In this document: piece after piece, positions 35,350 to 43,641 of the stretch
Layout: each line of letters opens with the position of its first letter
Numbering within the stretch: the first letter of the stretch is position 1
Source: Streptomyces echinatus
GTDB lineage: Bacteria; Actinomycetota; Actinomycetes; Streptomycetales; Streptomycetaceae
Length of the DNA: 64,000 nt
Direction: 5' to 3'
Assembly: GCF_014203595.1 (NCBI RefSeq)
Contig: NZ_JACHJK010000002.1
Location: forward strand, 248,001 to 312,000
Translations under genes and position numbers: made by a program
The notes under the pieces: model-generated
The model's input: only the letters and a program-made list of their open reading frames with translations
Told to the model about the DNA's origin: nothing
Database searches by the model: none

Positions 35350-36176
35350 GGGCGGTCCAGGGGGATGCGGGCGCGGACGCGGAACCCGCCGCCGAGTCTG
35401 CGCCGGGCGTCGAGGTCGCCGCCGTACAGGGCGACCCGTTCGCGCAGGCCGAGCAGACCGCGGCCGGTTCCGTGGCCCTGCGGTCTCGGGGCGGCCGGTG
35501 CGGTGCCGGTGAGAACGCTGGGGCCGGAGTTCAGTATCTCCACGCGCAGGGCGTGGTCGGCGTAGCGCACGGTCACCTCGGCCTTGCCGCCGTCGCCGTG
35601 CCGGAGCGCGTTGGTCAGGGCCTCCTGGACGATGCGGTAGGCGGTCACGTCGACGCCCTGCGGCAGCGGGCGCGGCTCACCCGAGACACGGACCTCGACG
35701 GGCAGGCCGGCGAACGATATCCGGTCCACCAGCGGGCCGAGCCGGTCGAGGCCGGGCTGCGGAGCCAGGGGCGTGCGGGCCGCCTCGGCGGCCGGCTCCA
35801 GGGCGCCGTCGGTGCCGTCCTGCGCGGGCGCCAGCAGTCCGAGCAGATGCCGGAGGTCGGTCATGGCGCCCCGCCCCGCGTCCTCGACGGCGCTGAGCGC
35901 CGTCGCGGCTTCGTCCGGCATGGTGCCGAGCACCTCGCGGGCGGCGCTCGCCTGGACGACCATCAGGCTGACGCTGTGGCTGACGATGTCGTGCAACTCA
36001 TGGGCGATCCGGTCCCGTTCGGCCGCGATCGCGGCCTCGGCGGCGCTCTCCCGCTCCCGCTCCAGCAGCCAGCCGCGCTCCCCCACCGCCGTCAGCCAGC
36101 GGCGCCGGGTGCGCACCAGCGCCACGGTCAGCCCCAGGACGGCCGCGCACGCCATCGCGAGCGCCGCCGTCAGCAT
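35346..36176 (-). CDS. NarL-type sensor histidine kinase
   Basis: A 276-residue kinase with a single N-terminal membrane helix (residues 2-22), a HisKA_3 dimerisation domain with phospho-acceptor H62 in RIAHELHDIVSHS, and a HATPase domain (NALRHGDGG, GTGRGLLGLRERV). It has practically no extracellular domain, like kinases that sense a partner membrane transporter or the membrane itself. GGGGGAG lies 6 bases before ATG at 36176, better than the upstream ATGs at 36200 and 36227. Confidence 0.92.
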   Translation of the reverse strand: MLTAALAMACAAVLGLTVALVRTRRRWLTAVGERGWLLERERESAAEAAIAAERDRIAHELHDIVSHSVSLMVVQASAAREVLGTMPDEAATALSAVEDAGRGAMTDLRHLLGLLAPAQDGTDGALEPAAEAARTPLAPQPGLDRLGPLVDRISFAGLPVEVRVSGEPRPLPQGVDVTAYRIVQEALTNALRHGDGGKAEVTVRYADHALRVEILNSGPSVLTGTAPAAPRPQGHGTGRGLLGLRERVALYGGDLDARRRLGGGFRVRARIPLDRP

Positions 36177-36318
36177 GTCGTGCTCCCCCATGCCGTTCAT
36201 GCTCGCAGACGGCACTGACATCCGCATCGACCTGGGGATTCAGTCGTCTGCATCCGGAGGATGAGTGGGGCGGCGGAGTGCCGTCCGCAGGTGGATGCCG
36301 GGGCCGTGGTCCCGCGTC

Positions 36319-36324
36319 TAGCGT
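36319..36324 (+). promoter_or_regulatory. -10 element for a probably leaderless ABC transporter transcript
   Basis: TAGCGT is followed by 7 bases and then the ATG of the ATPase gene, so transcription would start at or next to the start codon. This fits the absence of a ribosome site there. Confidence 0.5.
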
Positions 36325-36331
36325 CCTGGTC

Positions 36332-37039
36332 ATGGTCACAGAGGTGAGAACGGCCGACCCCGTCGTACGGCTCGACGGGTTGCGCAAGGAGTACGGCGAG
36401 ACGGCGGCGCTCGACGGGGTGTCTTTGGAGATCCGGGCCGGGGAGGCGGTCGCGGTGATGGGTCCCTCGGGATGCGGCAAGTCCACGTTGCTCAACATGA
36501 TCGCAGGCCTCGACCGGCCGTCGGCCGGCACGGTCGTCGTGCACGGGGAGAACGTCGGCGAGTTGAGCGAGAAGGGGCTCGCCCTGTTCCGGCGGCGCCG
36601 GATCGGCATGATCTTCCAGTTCTTCAACCTCGTCGACGACCTGTCGGCCCTGGACAACGTGGCGCTCGCCGCCCAGTTGACGGGGACTGCGGCCCGCCAG
36701 GCCCGGCGGCGCGCGCTGGAGCTGTTCGAGGAACTGGGCATCGCGGGCCGGCGCAACGCCTATCCGGCGGTACTCAGCGGCGGTGAGCGGCAACGGGTGG
36801 CCGTGGCACGGGCGTTGATGAACCGGCCGGCGCTGCTGCTGGCCGACGAGCCGACCGGCGCACTGGACAGCCGCGCCGGGGAGCAGGTGATGGACCTGCT
36901 GATCGACCTGAACCAGATCGGTCAGACCCTGGTCGTCGTCACGCATGACGAGCGCCTCGCGCAGCGCTGCGCGAGCCGTCTGGTGGAGCTGGCGGACGGC
37001 CGGGTGACCGGCGAGCACACCCTGGAGCCGTCGGTATGA
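36332..37039 (+). CDS. ABC transporter ATP-binding protein, MacB/LolD type
   Basis: A 235-residue ATPase. Walker A is GPSGCGKST, the signature is LSGGERQRVA and Walker B is LLLADEPTGALDSRAG, whose extension typifies the MacB/LolD/FtsE group. No ribosome site precedes the ATG; the nearby TAGCGT suggests a leaderless mRNA. Its stop overlaps the permease start as ATGA. It is divergent from the two-component system, an arrangement like peptide-antibiotic-sensing export modules. Confidence 0.94.
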   Translation: MVTEVRTADPVVRLDGLRKEYGETAALDGVSLEIRAGEAVAVMGPSGCGKSTLLNMIAGLDRPSAGTVVVHGENVGELSEKGLALFRRRRIGMIFQFFNLVDDLSALDNVALAAQLTGTAARQARRRALELFEELGIAGRRNAYPAVLSGGERQRVAVARALMNRPALLLADEPTGALDSRAGEQVMDLLIDLNQIGQTLVVVTHDERLAQRCASRLVELADGRVTGEHTLEPSV

Positions 37040-39336
37040 GGGCGGTGTGGAAGGCCGCGCGGGCGGCCGTGCGCCGCAGGCGGCTGCAGACGCTGATGAT
37101 CTGGCTGGTCACGCTGGTGTCGACGGGGGCGCTCGTGGTGGCGCTGGGTCTGGTGGACGCCGCGTCGGCGCCCTTCGACCGCGCGTTCGGCGCGCAGCAC
37201 GGACCGCACGTGGTCGCCGCGTTCGCGCGGGACAGGGTGTCGGACGGCCGGCTGTCACGTGCGGCGCGGGCATCGGGGGTGGAGGCGGCGGCCGGTCCGT
37301 TCGCGCAGGCCGCGGTGGACATTCCGCGCGGCGCGGCGGACTTCGGCCTCGGGGGCGAGATCACGGTGGTGGGCCGTGCCGGTCCGGGCGGGACGGTGGA
37401 CCGGGTCGACCTGTGGGCGGGGCGGTGGGCCGTCCGGCCGGGCGAGGTGGTCCTGAACCGGCAGTCCGACTGGACCGCCGACGACCTCGGCAAGAAGTTC
37501 CGCGTACCGAAGGGGCCGACGCTCACGATCGTCGGGTTCGCCTTCGACCTGAGCCACACGGCGGACGCGTGGGTGGCCCCGGCACAGATCGGCGCGCTGC
37601 ACCCGACGGCCACTCAGATGCTGTTCCGGTTCCGCGCCGCGGCGACGGAGGAGGGGCTGCGGGCGGAACTGGCCGAGGTGACCGGCGGGCTGCCGCGGGG
37701 TGCGCTCACCGCTTCGCGGACGTACCTGGCGCTGAAGCACCGGATCGGGAGCAACGCGCGTGCCTACGCGCCCTATCTGATGGCGTTCGGTGTCCTCGGC
37801 ATCCTGGTGGCGGTACTGATCGTCGCCAACGTGGTCAGCGGGGCGGTGGTGTCCGGATTCCGGCACATCGGCATCCTCAAGGCGCTCGGTTTCACCCCCG
37901 GGCAGGTGCTGGGCGTCTACCTGACGATGATCAGCGTGCCGGCCGTCCTGGGCTGCGCGCTCGGCACGTACGCCGGAAACCTGCTGGCCGAGCCGTTCCT
38001 GCGGTTCGCGTTCACCGGGCCGGCCTCGGGGGTGCTGCACGGCAGCCTGGGGATCGCGCCCTGGGTGAACCTGCTCGCACTGCTCGGCATGCCCCTGGTC
38101 TGTGTGCTCGCCGCGCTCGGCCCTTCGGTGCGGGCGCGGCGGCTGCCGGCGGCGCGGGCCATCAGCGCGGGCAGCGCGCCCCGCCACGGACGTGCGCTCG
38201 GCATCCAGCGGCGCCTGGCGAGCGCCCGGCTGCCCCGGTCGGTCAGCCTCGGCGCGGGCCTTCCGTTCGCCCGTCCCGCACGCAGCGCGCTCACGCTGGC
38301 CGCCGTGGTGCTGGGCGTGACGACGGTGACGTTCGCGACCGGCCTGGCGGCGACGCTGAACAGCTACGGCAACGGTGAGCGTTCCTACGACGTCACGGTC
38401 TACGTGGGCGACCACCGGGACGGCAGGGAGCCGGTGCACGGCGACCGTGAACTCCACGCTCTGCTGGGCAGGTTGCCGGGGGCGACCCATGTGACGGCGC
38501 GCTCGGACGACGAGGCGCTCCTCGTCGGCAGCACCCAGGCGGTCATGTTCGAGGGCCGGCGCGGTGGCCGGTCCCTGGACAGCGCGCTGGTGAAGGGCCG
38601 CTGGATGCGGGAGACCGGGGAGGTCGTGGTCGGGACGCCGTTCCTGCGCCGCAACGGGGTACATCTCGGGGACCGGCTGCGGCTGCGGAAGGACGGCCGC
38701 GAGGAGGAGGTGACCGTGGTCGGCGAGACCATGGACACCGACGACCGGCTGGTCATCGGCTCCTGGCCGACGGTCACCGCGCTCATGCCGCGCGCCGAGC
38801 CCATCGCCTACCACGTCAAGCTGCGCGAGGGCGCGGACCAGTCGGCGTACGCCCGCGCCGTCCGGGCCGCCGATCCGGGGCTGTCCGTCCAGCTGAGCGG
38901 CTCGAACAGCGTCACCGGCACCATCGTCGGATCGGCGACCGGGCTCACCCTGATGCTGTCCCTGGTCGCCTCCCTGGGCGTGTTCAACACGGCCGTCCTC
39001 AACACCCACGACCGGCGCCGCGACCTCGGCATGCTCAAGTCCATCGGCATGACCCCGCGCCAGGTGACGGTGATGACGGTGACGTCGATGGCCGTGCTCG
39101 GCGCGCTGGGGTCCCTGATCGGCATCCCGCTGGGCATCGTCGCGCACAAGGTGGTGGTACCGCGCATGGCGGCCGGGGTCGACATCACCCTGCCCCGGTA
39201 CATGATGGACGTCTGGCACGTCCCCCTGCTGAGCGTCCTGGCGCTCGCGGGCGTGCTGATCGCCGTCCTGGGCGCGCTGGTCCCGGCCCGCCGCGCCGCC
39301 CGCCTCACCGTCGCCGAGGTGCTGCACAACGAGTGA
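37036..39336 (+). CDS. FtsX-like ABC transporter permease
   Basis: A 766-residue permease. It has an N-terminal helix (about 17-40), an extracellular domain (about 45-235), three helices (about 240-360, LGILVAVLIVANVVSGAVV), a second loop/extracellular domain (about 430-620) and three C-terminal helices (LGVFNTAVLNTHDRRRDLGMLKSIGMTP begins the FtsX coupling region). Two FtsX domains are fused in one chain, as in large Streptomyces and Bacillus (BceB-like) antimicrobial exporters. It pairs with the coupled ATPase; the divergent two-component system probably controls both. Confidence 0.93.
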   Translation: MRAVWKAARAAVRRRRLQTLMIWLVTLVSTGALVVALGLVDAASAPFDRAFGAQHGPHVVAAFARDRVSDGRLSRAARASGVEAAAGPFAQAAVDIPRGAADFGLGGEITVVGRAGPGGTVDRVDLWAGRWAVRPGEVVLNRQSDWTADDLGKKFRVPKGPTLTIVGFAFDLSHTADAWVAPAQIGALHPTATQMLFRFRAAATEEGLRAELAEVTGGLPRGALTASRTYLALKHRIGSNARAYAPYLMAFGVLGILVAVLIVANVVSGAVVSGFRHIGILKALGFTPGQVLGVYLTMISVPAVLGCALGTYAGNLLAEPFLRFAFTGPASGVLHGSLGIAPWVNLLALLGMPLVCVLAALGPSVRARRLPAARAISAGSAPRHGRALGIQRRLASARLPRSVSLGAGLPFARPARSALTLAAVVLGVTTVTFATGLAATLNSYGNGERSYDVTVYVGDHRDGREPVHGDRELHALLGRLPGATHVTARSDDEALLVGSTQAVMFEGRRGGRSLDSALVKGRWMRETGEVVVGTPFLRRNGVHLGDRLRLRKDGREEEVTVVGETMDTDDRLVIGSWPTVTALMPRAEPIAYHVKLREGADQSAYARAVRAADPGLSVQLSGSNSVTGTIVGSATGLTLMLSLVASLGVFNTAVLNTHDRRRDLGMLKSIGMTPRQVTVMTVTSMAVLGALGSLIGIPLGIVAHKVVVPRMAAGVDITLPRYMMDVWHVPLLSVLALAGVLIAVLGALVPARRAARLTVAEVLHNE

Positions 39337-39385
39337 CGGCGGCAACCGGTCAGGATCGGAGAAGCCGCCGCGGGCTCCCCGGCCC

Positions 39386-39391
39386 TAGCGT
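39386..39391 (+). promoter_or_regulatory. -10 element of the VOC gene
   Basis: TAGCGT (preceded by CC) lies 52 bp before the ATG at 39444, the same hexamer seen before the ABC ATPase gene. It would give a leader of about 45 bases with an AAGGAG ribosome site. Confidence 0.4.
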
Positions 39392-39443
39392 GAGAGCACC
39401 GACGAGGAACCCGTCGGGCACGTATCTCGAAGGAGTGAGTCGC

Positions 39444-39794
39444 ATGACCGCCGGCCTGCAGACGATCATCTACCCGGTCAAGGACCTGGACCGCGCCAAG
39501 GCCGTGTTCGGCGCGCTGCTGGGTGTCGAACCGTACGCGGACCAGCCCTACTACGTCGGCTACAAGGCCGCCGGACAGGATGTGGGCCTGGACCCGAACG
39601 GGCACGCCAAGGGCATGACCGGTCCGGTGCCGTACTGGCACGTGACGGACCTGCGGCAGCGTCTGGCGGCGCTGGTGGAGGCGGGCGCGGAGCTGCTCCA
39701 GGACGCGCAGGACGTGGGCGGCGGCCGGCTGATCGCCTCCGTGAAGGACGCCGACGGCAACCTCGTGGGGCTGCTGCAGGACGCTTCCGCCTGA
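39444..39794 (+). CDS. VOC (glyoxalase/bleomycin-resistance) family protein
   Basis: A 116-residue single-domain VOC protein. TIIYPVKDLDRAKAVFGALLGVEPYADQPYYVGY starts the first module; HVTDLRQRLAALVEAGAELLQ and VKDADGNLVGLLQD complete the second. Glu or His metal ligands are not all obvious, so it may be a binding protein rather than a metal enzyme. AAGGAG precedes the ATG. The following palindrome probably terminates it before the MarR gene. Confidence 0.88.
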   Translation: MTAGLQTIIYPVKDLDRAKAVFGALLGVEPYADQPYYVGYKAAGQDVGLDPNGHAKGMTGPVPYWHVTDLRQRLAALVEAGAELLQDAQDVGGGRLIASVKDADGNLVGLLQDASA

Positions 39795-39810
39795 GGGCGG
39801 GCGCCCGCCC
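39795..39810 (+). terminator. GC-only palindrome after the VOC gene
   Basis: GGGCGGGCGCCCGCCC is a perfect 16-base palindrome directly after the stop codon; folded, it gives about 6 GC pairs. There is no U-tract. Confidence 0.5.
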
Positions 39811-39818
39811 GCACCACA

Positions 39819-39830
39819 AACTAGTTGCAC
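39819..39830. promoter_or_regulatory. Operator-like site shared with the fadH region
   Basis: AACTAGTTGCAC lies 38 bp before the MarR gene. It is identical over 12 bases to the palindrome at 3086-3099 and its flank, and contains the perfect palindrome AACTAGTT. Confidence 0.5.
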
Positions 39831-39867
39831 ACTCAACGATTGGCCGGATCGGTGCTACGGTGCGGGT

Positions 39868-40266
39868 ATGGCAGTCACAACGGCCGAAACCCGGCTCGAG
39901 GAGCGCTGGCGGGACATCCTCGCGGTGCACGCGCGCACGATGTGCGAGATAGACCGCGCCCTGCACCCGCACGGCCTGGGCGCCAGCGACTTCGAGGTGC
40001 TGGACATCCTGACGGCGGAACGGCCCGAGCAGGGCGAGCAGTGCCGGGTGCAGAACCTGGTCGGCCGGGTCCACCTCAGCCAGAGCGCACTGTCCCGGCT
40101 GATCGGCCGGCTGGAGAAGGACGGCCTGGTGGAGCGCTCGGTGTGCGCGGAGGACCGCCGCGGCGTCTGGGTCGCGCTCACCCCCAAGGGCCGCACGCTG
40201 CACGCCGAGGTGCTGCCGCTGCAGCGCGCGGTGCTCCGGCGCATGCTGGCCGAGCGGGAGGACTAG
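39868..40266 (+). CDS. MarR family transcriptional regulator
   Basis: A 132-residue MarR protein. The winged helix is about residues 48-110 (VQNLVGRVHLSQSALSRLIGRLEKDGLVERS, shown in part, then the wing CAEDRRGVWVALTPKG). A -10-like TACGGT (39856-39861) 6 bases before ATG suggests a leaderless transcript. The stop codon overlaps the convergent pqqB stop by 4 bases. The CTAGTTGCA element upstream is likely its operator. Confidence 0.9.
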   Translation: MAVTTAETRLEERWRDILAVHARTMCEIDRALHPHGLGASDFEVLDILTAERPEQGEQCRVQNLVGRVHLSQSALSRLIGRLEKDGLVERSVCAEDRRGVWVALTPKGRTLHAEVLPLQRAVLRRMLAERED

Positions 40267-41222
40267 GGGGTTTCGCCCGGGTCGCGGCGCGCCGGCCGTG
40301 TCGGTGTCCTGTCCGGTCGGCACACCTGGAGCAGCAGCTCGGACCCGTCCGGCAGGATCTCGGCGCCGTGCTCGGACACGTGCGCGCGTGCGGGTGAGGC
40401 GGGGTCGAGCAGCGGGTTGGTGTTGTTGAGGTGGGTGTAGATCCGGCGCGGACCCGGATGGCGGGCCAGCGCGGCCAGGGTGCCGTCCGGACCGGTGACC
40501 GGCAGATGCCCGAGGGCGGCCTGCCCGGCGCCGGAGCGCCCCACCGTCCCCATCTCGTCGGCCGCGAAGAACGTGCCGTCCAGCAGCACGCAGTCGGCCC
40601 CGGCGCACAGCTCGTCCAGGACCGGGCTCCAGACTCCGACGCAGGGCGCGTACACCAGCACTCCCCCGCTGGCCAGGTCCTCGACGCGGTAGGCCGTCAC
40701 CCATGGCCCCGCGGGCACGGGCGCCTGCGCCGGCACGTACTTCGGGATCCTCGCGCCCATCGGATGAGCGGTCACGACGAGTCCCCCGGCCAGCACGAAG
40801 CCCCCGTCGGCCAGACTGTCCGCCCACTCCCAGGGCGCGTAGCGGTCCAGCGCGGCGCGGGCCGGGCCGAGGACGGCACGCACCGGCGGCGCCGCGTACA
40901 CCTTCAGGCCGGCCGCTCCGCGCAGCGCGGCCAGACCGCTCACGTGGTCGGCCTCGGCGTCGGTGAGCAGCACTCCGCGCAGCGGGCTGTCCCGGGGACC
41001 GGGGCCGGGCCACAGAGCCGGGGTGGCGGCGAGCTGGGCACGCAGGTCGGGAGAGGCGTTCAGCAGCCACCAGTCGCGGCCGTTGCCCGTGACGGCCGCA
41101 CACTCCTGGGTCCGGGAGGGCAGCTTGCCGTCCCGGGCTGCGGCGCACAGCGCACAGGCGCAGTTCCACTGCGGGAAGCCGCCCCCGGCGGCGGTGCCCA
41201 GCAGGACGACCCTCACGACCAT
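40263..41222 (-). CDS. pqqB: PqqB-like metallo-beta-lactamase-fold protein
   Basis: A 319-residue protein matching PqqB along its length: VVLLGTAAGGGFPQWNCACALC at the start, LNASPDLRAQL, LLTDAEADHVSGL (family metal-site region), and LDGTFFAADEM and THLNNTNPLL near the end. PqqB oxidises an intermediate of PQQ biosynthesis. No other pqq gene (A, C, D, E) is visible nearby, so this is an orphan copy or the cluster is split. AAGGGA precedes the ATG. Confidence 0.87.
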   Translation of the reverse strand: MVVRVVLLGTAAGGGFPQWNCACALCAAARDGKLPSRTQECAAVTGNGRDWWLLNASPDLRAQLAATPALWPGPGPRDSPLRGVLLTDAEADHVSGLAALRGAAGLKVYAAPPVRAVLGPARAALDRYAPWEWADSLADGGFVLAGGLVVTAHPMGARIPKYVPAQAPVPAGPWVTAYRVEDLASGGVLVYAPCVGVWSPVLDELCAGADCVLLDGTFFAADEMGTVGRSGAGQAALGHLPVTGPDGTLAALARHPGPRRIYTHLNNTNPLLDPASPARAHVSEHGAEILPDGSELLLQVCRPDRTPTRPARRDPGETP

Positions 41223-41285
41223 CGGTCCCTTCGCATGCGCCCGGACGTGTCCTCCGCTGGGATCTTCCCTTCCGGGCGCCGGTGA

Positions 41286-42398
41286 CTACCCGGGGGCGGG
41301 GGGCAGTTCCGGTCGTCCTTCGTCGGGCCGCCGGTCCACCGGGCGGCGCGGCGGGACGGGGTCGGCCGGGAAGTCACGGGGCCCGGTCCACAGGGCGGGC
41401 ACGGCGTCGCAGCGGCGGCACAGCTCGTAGGCGATCGCCTCGTAGTTGACCCGCCAGCCCCGGAAGTGCGGCCAGGCCTCCGCCGCGGTGCGCCCGGTCC
41501 GGAATCCGGCGCTCCCCAGCATGTCCACCGCAGCCTCGAACTCGGCGAAGGTGAGCCGGACGGGAGCCTCGGGCGACGGGTCGGCGTCGAAGGGGATGCG
41601 CAGGGCCCGGGCGATGTCCCGCAGCGCGGTGAACCCGGCGCGCAGCACCAGCCGGGCCTCGGGCGGCGCGAGCCGGGGGAGCAGGGCGAGCTGCAGGGCC
41701 GCCGCGTCCATCACGGCGATCAGTCCGACCAGCCAGCTGCGGTAGGGGCGCGGGGCGCGGAAGGTCAGCAGGATGGGGTAGGTGGAGTGGCTCTCGCCCA
41801 TGTCCGAGGCGAGGCGCTCCCAGGCCCGGTACAGCTCGGGCAGCGCGGTCTCGGTGTCCACCAGCCACTGCCGGGCCAGGATCTCCGGCCCCCAGGCGGG
41901 CTCGCCGGCCCGGGCCTGGAGCAGGGTGACCTCCAGCTCGCGGCGGTTGTAGGCGGCGTAGAGGGTGGGCAGGTAGGCGATCTGCAGGGCGATCAGGACC
42001 GGTCCGGTGGCGGCGGCCATGAAGTCGAGCACCGACAGCTTCAGCCGGGCGCCGCTGGCGAAACCTAGAGTGAACAGGCTGGAGCCGGCTTCGCGGAACG
42101 CGGTGGCCCAGGACAGCGGGGAGAGCGCGTACAGCAGGAGCCCGAAGCCGAGCAGGGCTCCGCCGAGCCAGCTGGTGAGCATGCCGATCAGCATCAGCGG
42201 CGCGAGCCAGGTCTGGGCGCGGTCGATGGCCTCGTAGCCGCCGCGTGGGGCGGTGAGCCGGAGCGCCCGGCGCAGCAGCCACCAGAGGCGGAACACCAGC
42301 GCGGAGTAGAGGCCCCGGGGGACCACGAGGGTGCGCAGGATGCTGCCGAGGACCAGCCCCAGGACGAGCAGCCCGGCCGCGCCCGCGATGTATGCCAT
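41286..42398 (-). CDS. Multi-pass membrane protein of unknown function
   Basis: A 370-residue protein with four or five helices in the first 150 residues (AGLLVLGLVLGSIL; LMLIGMLTSWLGGALLGFGLLL; ATGPVLIALQIAYLPTLY) and a large helical cytoplasmic C-terminal domain. Such proteins are recurrent in Streptomyces but carry no named domain known to me. The layout (loop with SLFTLGFASG between helices) faintly resembles two-helix ion-channel pores, but there is no TVGYG-type filter. The role is unknown. The ribosome site is weak. Confidence 0.75.
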   Translation of the reverse strand: MAYIAGAAGLLVLGLVLGSILRTLVVPRGLYSALVFRLWWLLRRALRLTAPRGGYEAIDRAQTWLAPLMLIGMLTSWLGGALLGFGLLLYALSPLSWATAFREAGSSLFTLGFASGARLKLSVLDFMAAATGPVLIALQIAYLPTLYAAYNRRELEVTLLQARAGEPAWGPEILARQWLVDTETALPELYRAWERLASDMGESHSTYPILLTFRAPRPYRSWLVGLIAVMDAAALQLALLPRLAPPEARLVLRAGFTALRDIARALRIPFDADPSPEAPVRLTFAEFEAAVDMLGSAGFRTGRTAAEAWPHFRGWRVNYEAIAYELCRRCDAVPALWTGPRDFPADPVPPRRPVDRRPDEGRPELPPAPG

Positions 42399-42464
42399 GG
42401 GCTCATTCTGTGGCCCGGGGGCAGGGAGTGATCGGTTTCGCGGGCAGGCGGGGGTGCCGTGGGG

Positions 42465-42863
42465 TCAGCGGGCCAGCAGGGTGCGGACGCCTTGCGAGGT
42501 CAGGGTCAGCGAGTGGGCGGAGCTGCCGTCGATGGCGAGGGAGAGGTTCTCGTCGGGCCATTGCGCGGCGAGTGCGCCGAGCGGGATCAGGCGGTAGCGC
42601 GAGATGAACGGCAGCAGCTCGGCCATCTCACCCTCCGTGGTGAAGACCGGGACGACCGAGTCGCCTCCGGGCTGCTCCAGGACCGGCAGGGCCACCGTCG
42701 TGGCGTCGGCGCCCTCTCCGTCCACCGCGTCGTCCGGCACCGGGACGAGCACGTCACTGTGGGCGAGGGTGTCCAGGGCCCTCTGGTCCTCGGCGTTCAC
42801 GGCCAGCGCGTCCAGCGCCTGCTGGGCCGGCGTCGGCAGGTCGTCGTGTGCGGGTGTCTCCAT
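42465..42863 (-). CDS. SseB-like N-terminal-domain protein
   Basis: A 132-residue acidic protein. LDALAVNAEDQRALDTLAHSDVLVPVPDD, VVPVFTTEGEMAELLPF and SLTLTSQGVRTLL (parts shown) fit the SseB N-terminal-like domain that is common in actinobacteria. GGGGATCA precedes the ATG at 42863. Function unknown; it follows the permease/hydrolase pair on the same strand after a 184-bp gap. Confidence 0.75.
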   Translation of the reverse strand: METPAHDDLPTPAQQALDALAVNAEDQRALDTLAHSDVLVPVPDDAVDGEGADATTVALPVLEQPGGDSVVPVFTTEGEMAELLPFISRYRLIPLGALAAQWPDENLSLAIDGSSAHSLTLTSQGVRTLLAR

Positions 42864-43047
42864 GACTGATCCCCAGGTTGCGGTGGTCGTTCGGGCCGCC
42901 CCGGCGTACTGCCGCCCGGGCGTGCTCGGCTCGCGTACCCGGTGGGGTCCGGGGCATGCGTGCAGATCACCGGGAGGTCCGGTGGCGAGGCCGTGGGCGG
43001 CCGGAGCAGGGACGCCGATCGGGGCGGGACGCCGGCCCTGGCGGCGG

Positions 43048-43106
43048 TCACGGCTCCGGCTGCGGTTCCGGCTGCGGTTCCGGTTCCGGCTGCGGTTCCG
43101 GCTCCG
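43048..43106. repeat. 12-bp microsatellite encoding an EPQP tail
   Basis: GGTTCCGGCTGC and close variants repeat in tandem about four times through the 3' end of the hydrolase gene, including the stop codon region, and encode (EP)QPEP repeats. Confidence 0.7.
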
Positions 43107-43641
43107 TGAGCAGGTCGGAAAGGGTGGTGACGCGGACCAGCGGCCGGTACAGCTCCATGATCTGCAGGGCTTTGAGGTGGGAGTCGTCGTCGGCACCGGC
43201 ACAGGCGTCCGCGACGACCAGCACCTCGACGCCGGCGTCCGCGGCGGCCAGGGCGGTGGACAGCACACAGCACTCGGTGCTGACGCCGGCCAGCACGAGA
43301 CGGCCGCCCGGGCCGACGCGGGAGGCGAGTTCCGGGGTCCACTTGCCGAAGGTGGTGGTGTCCAGGACGTGGTCCGCCAGGTCCGCGAACCCGTCGGTCA
43401 GCTCCCAGAGCGCGGCGTCCGGAGGCAGGCGGGCGAAGGGCCACCGGTCGTAGTAGGCACGCCAGGCGCCGGCCGGCCGCCCGGGGGCCAGGAAGCGGGT
43501 GAAGGTGACCCGGCCGGCGAAGGCCGGGAGCAGGCCGCGCACGCCCGCCGCCGCGTCGGCGTACCGGGGTGCGGCCCAGGGGCTCGCCGGGTCGGCGAAG
43601 ACCCGCTGCATGTCGATGACAGCCAGATGTCCGGCGCTCAT
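43048..43641 (-). CDS. Isochorismatase-like cysteine hydrolase with an acidic Pro-rich tail
   Basis: A 197-residue hydrolase. The triad is D10 (AVIDMQRVF), the Lys in TTTFGKWTPEL and the Cys in VSTECCVLSTALAA. Family members act on isochorismate, nicotinamide, N-carbamoylsarcosine or ureidoacrylate. The last 20 residues are an EPQP repeat encoded by a 12-bp microsatellite. The ATG overlaps the permease stop as ATGA, so uptake and cleavage of one compound, probably a nucleobase-derived amide, is a reasonable inference. Confidence 0.88.
   Translation of the reverse strand: MSAGHLAVIDMQRVFADPASPWAAPRYADAAAGVRGLLPAFAGRVTFTRFLAPGRPAGAWRAYYDRWPFARLPPDAALWELTDGFADLADHVLDTTTFGKWTPELASRVGPGGRLVLAGVSTECCVLSTALAAADAGVEVLVVADACAGADDDSHLKALQIMELYRPLVRVTTLSDLLTEPEPQPEPEPQPEPQPEP

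Noticed and set aside
36119-36331. A shared CDS extension across the kinase/ABC divergent region
   Set aside because: Several frames are open, but none has a ribosome site or a family match; the region is better explained as divergent promoters.
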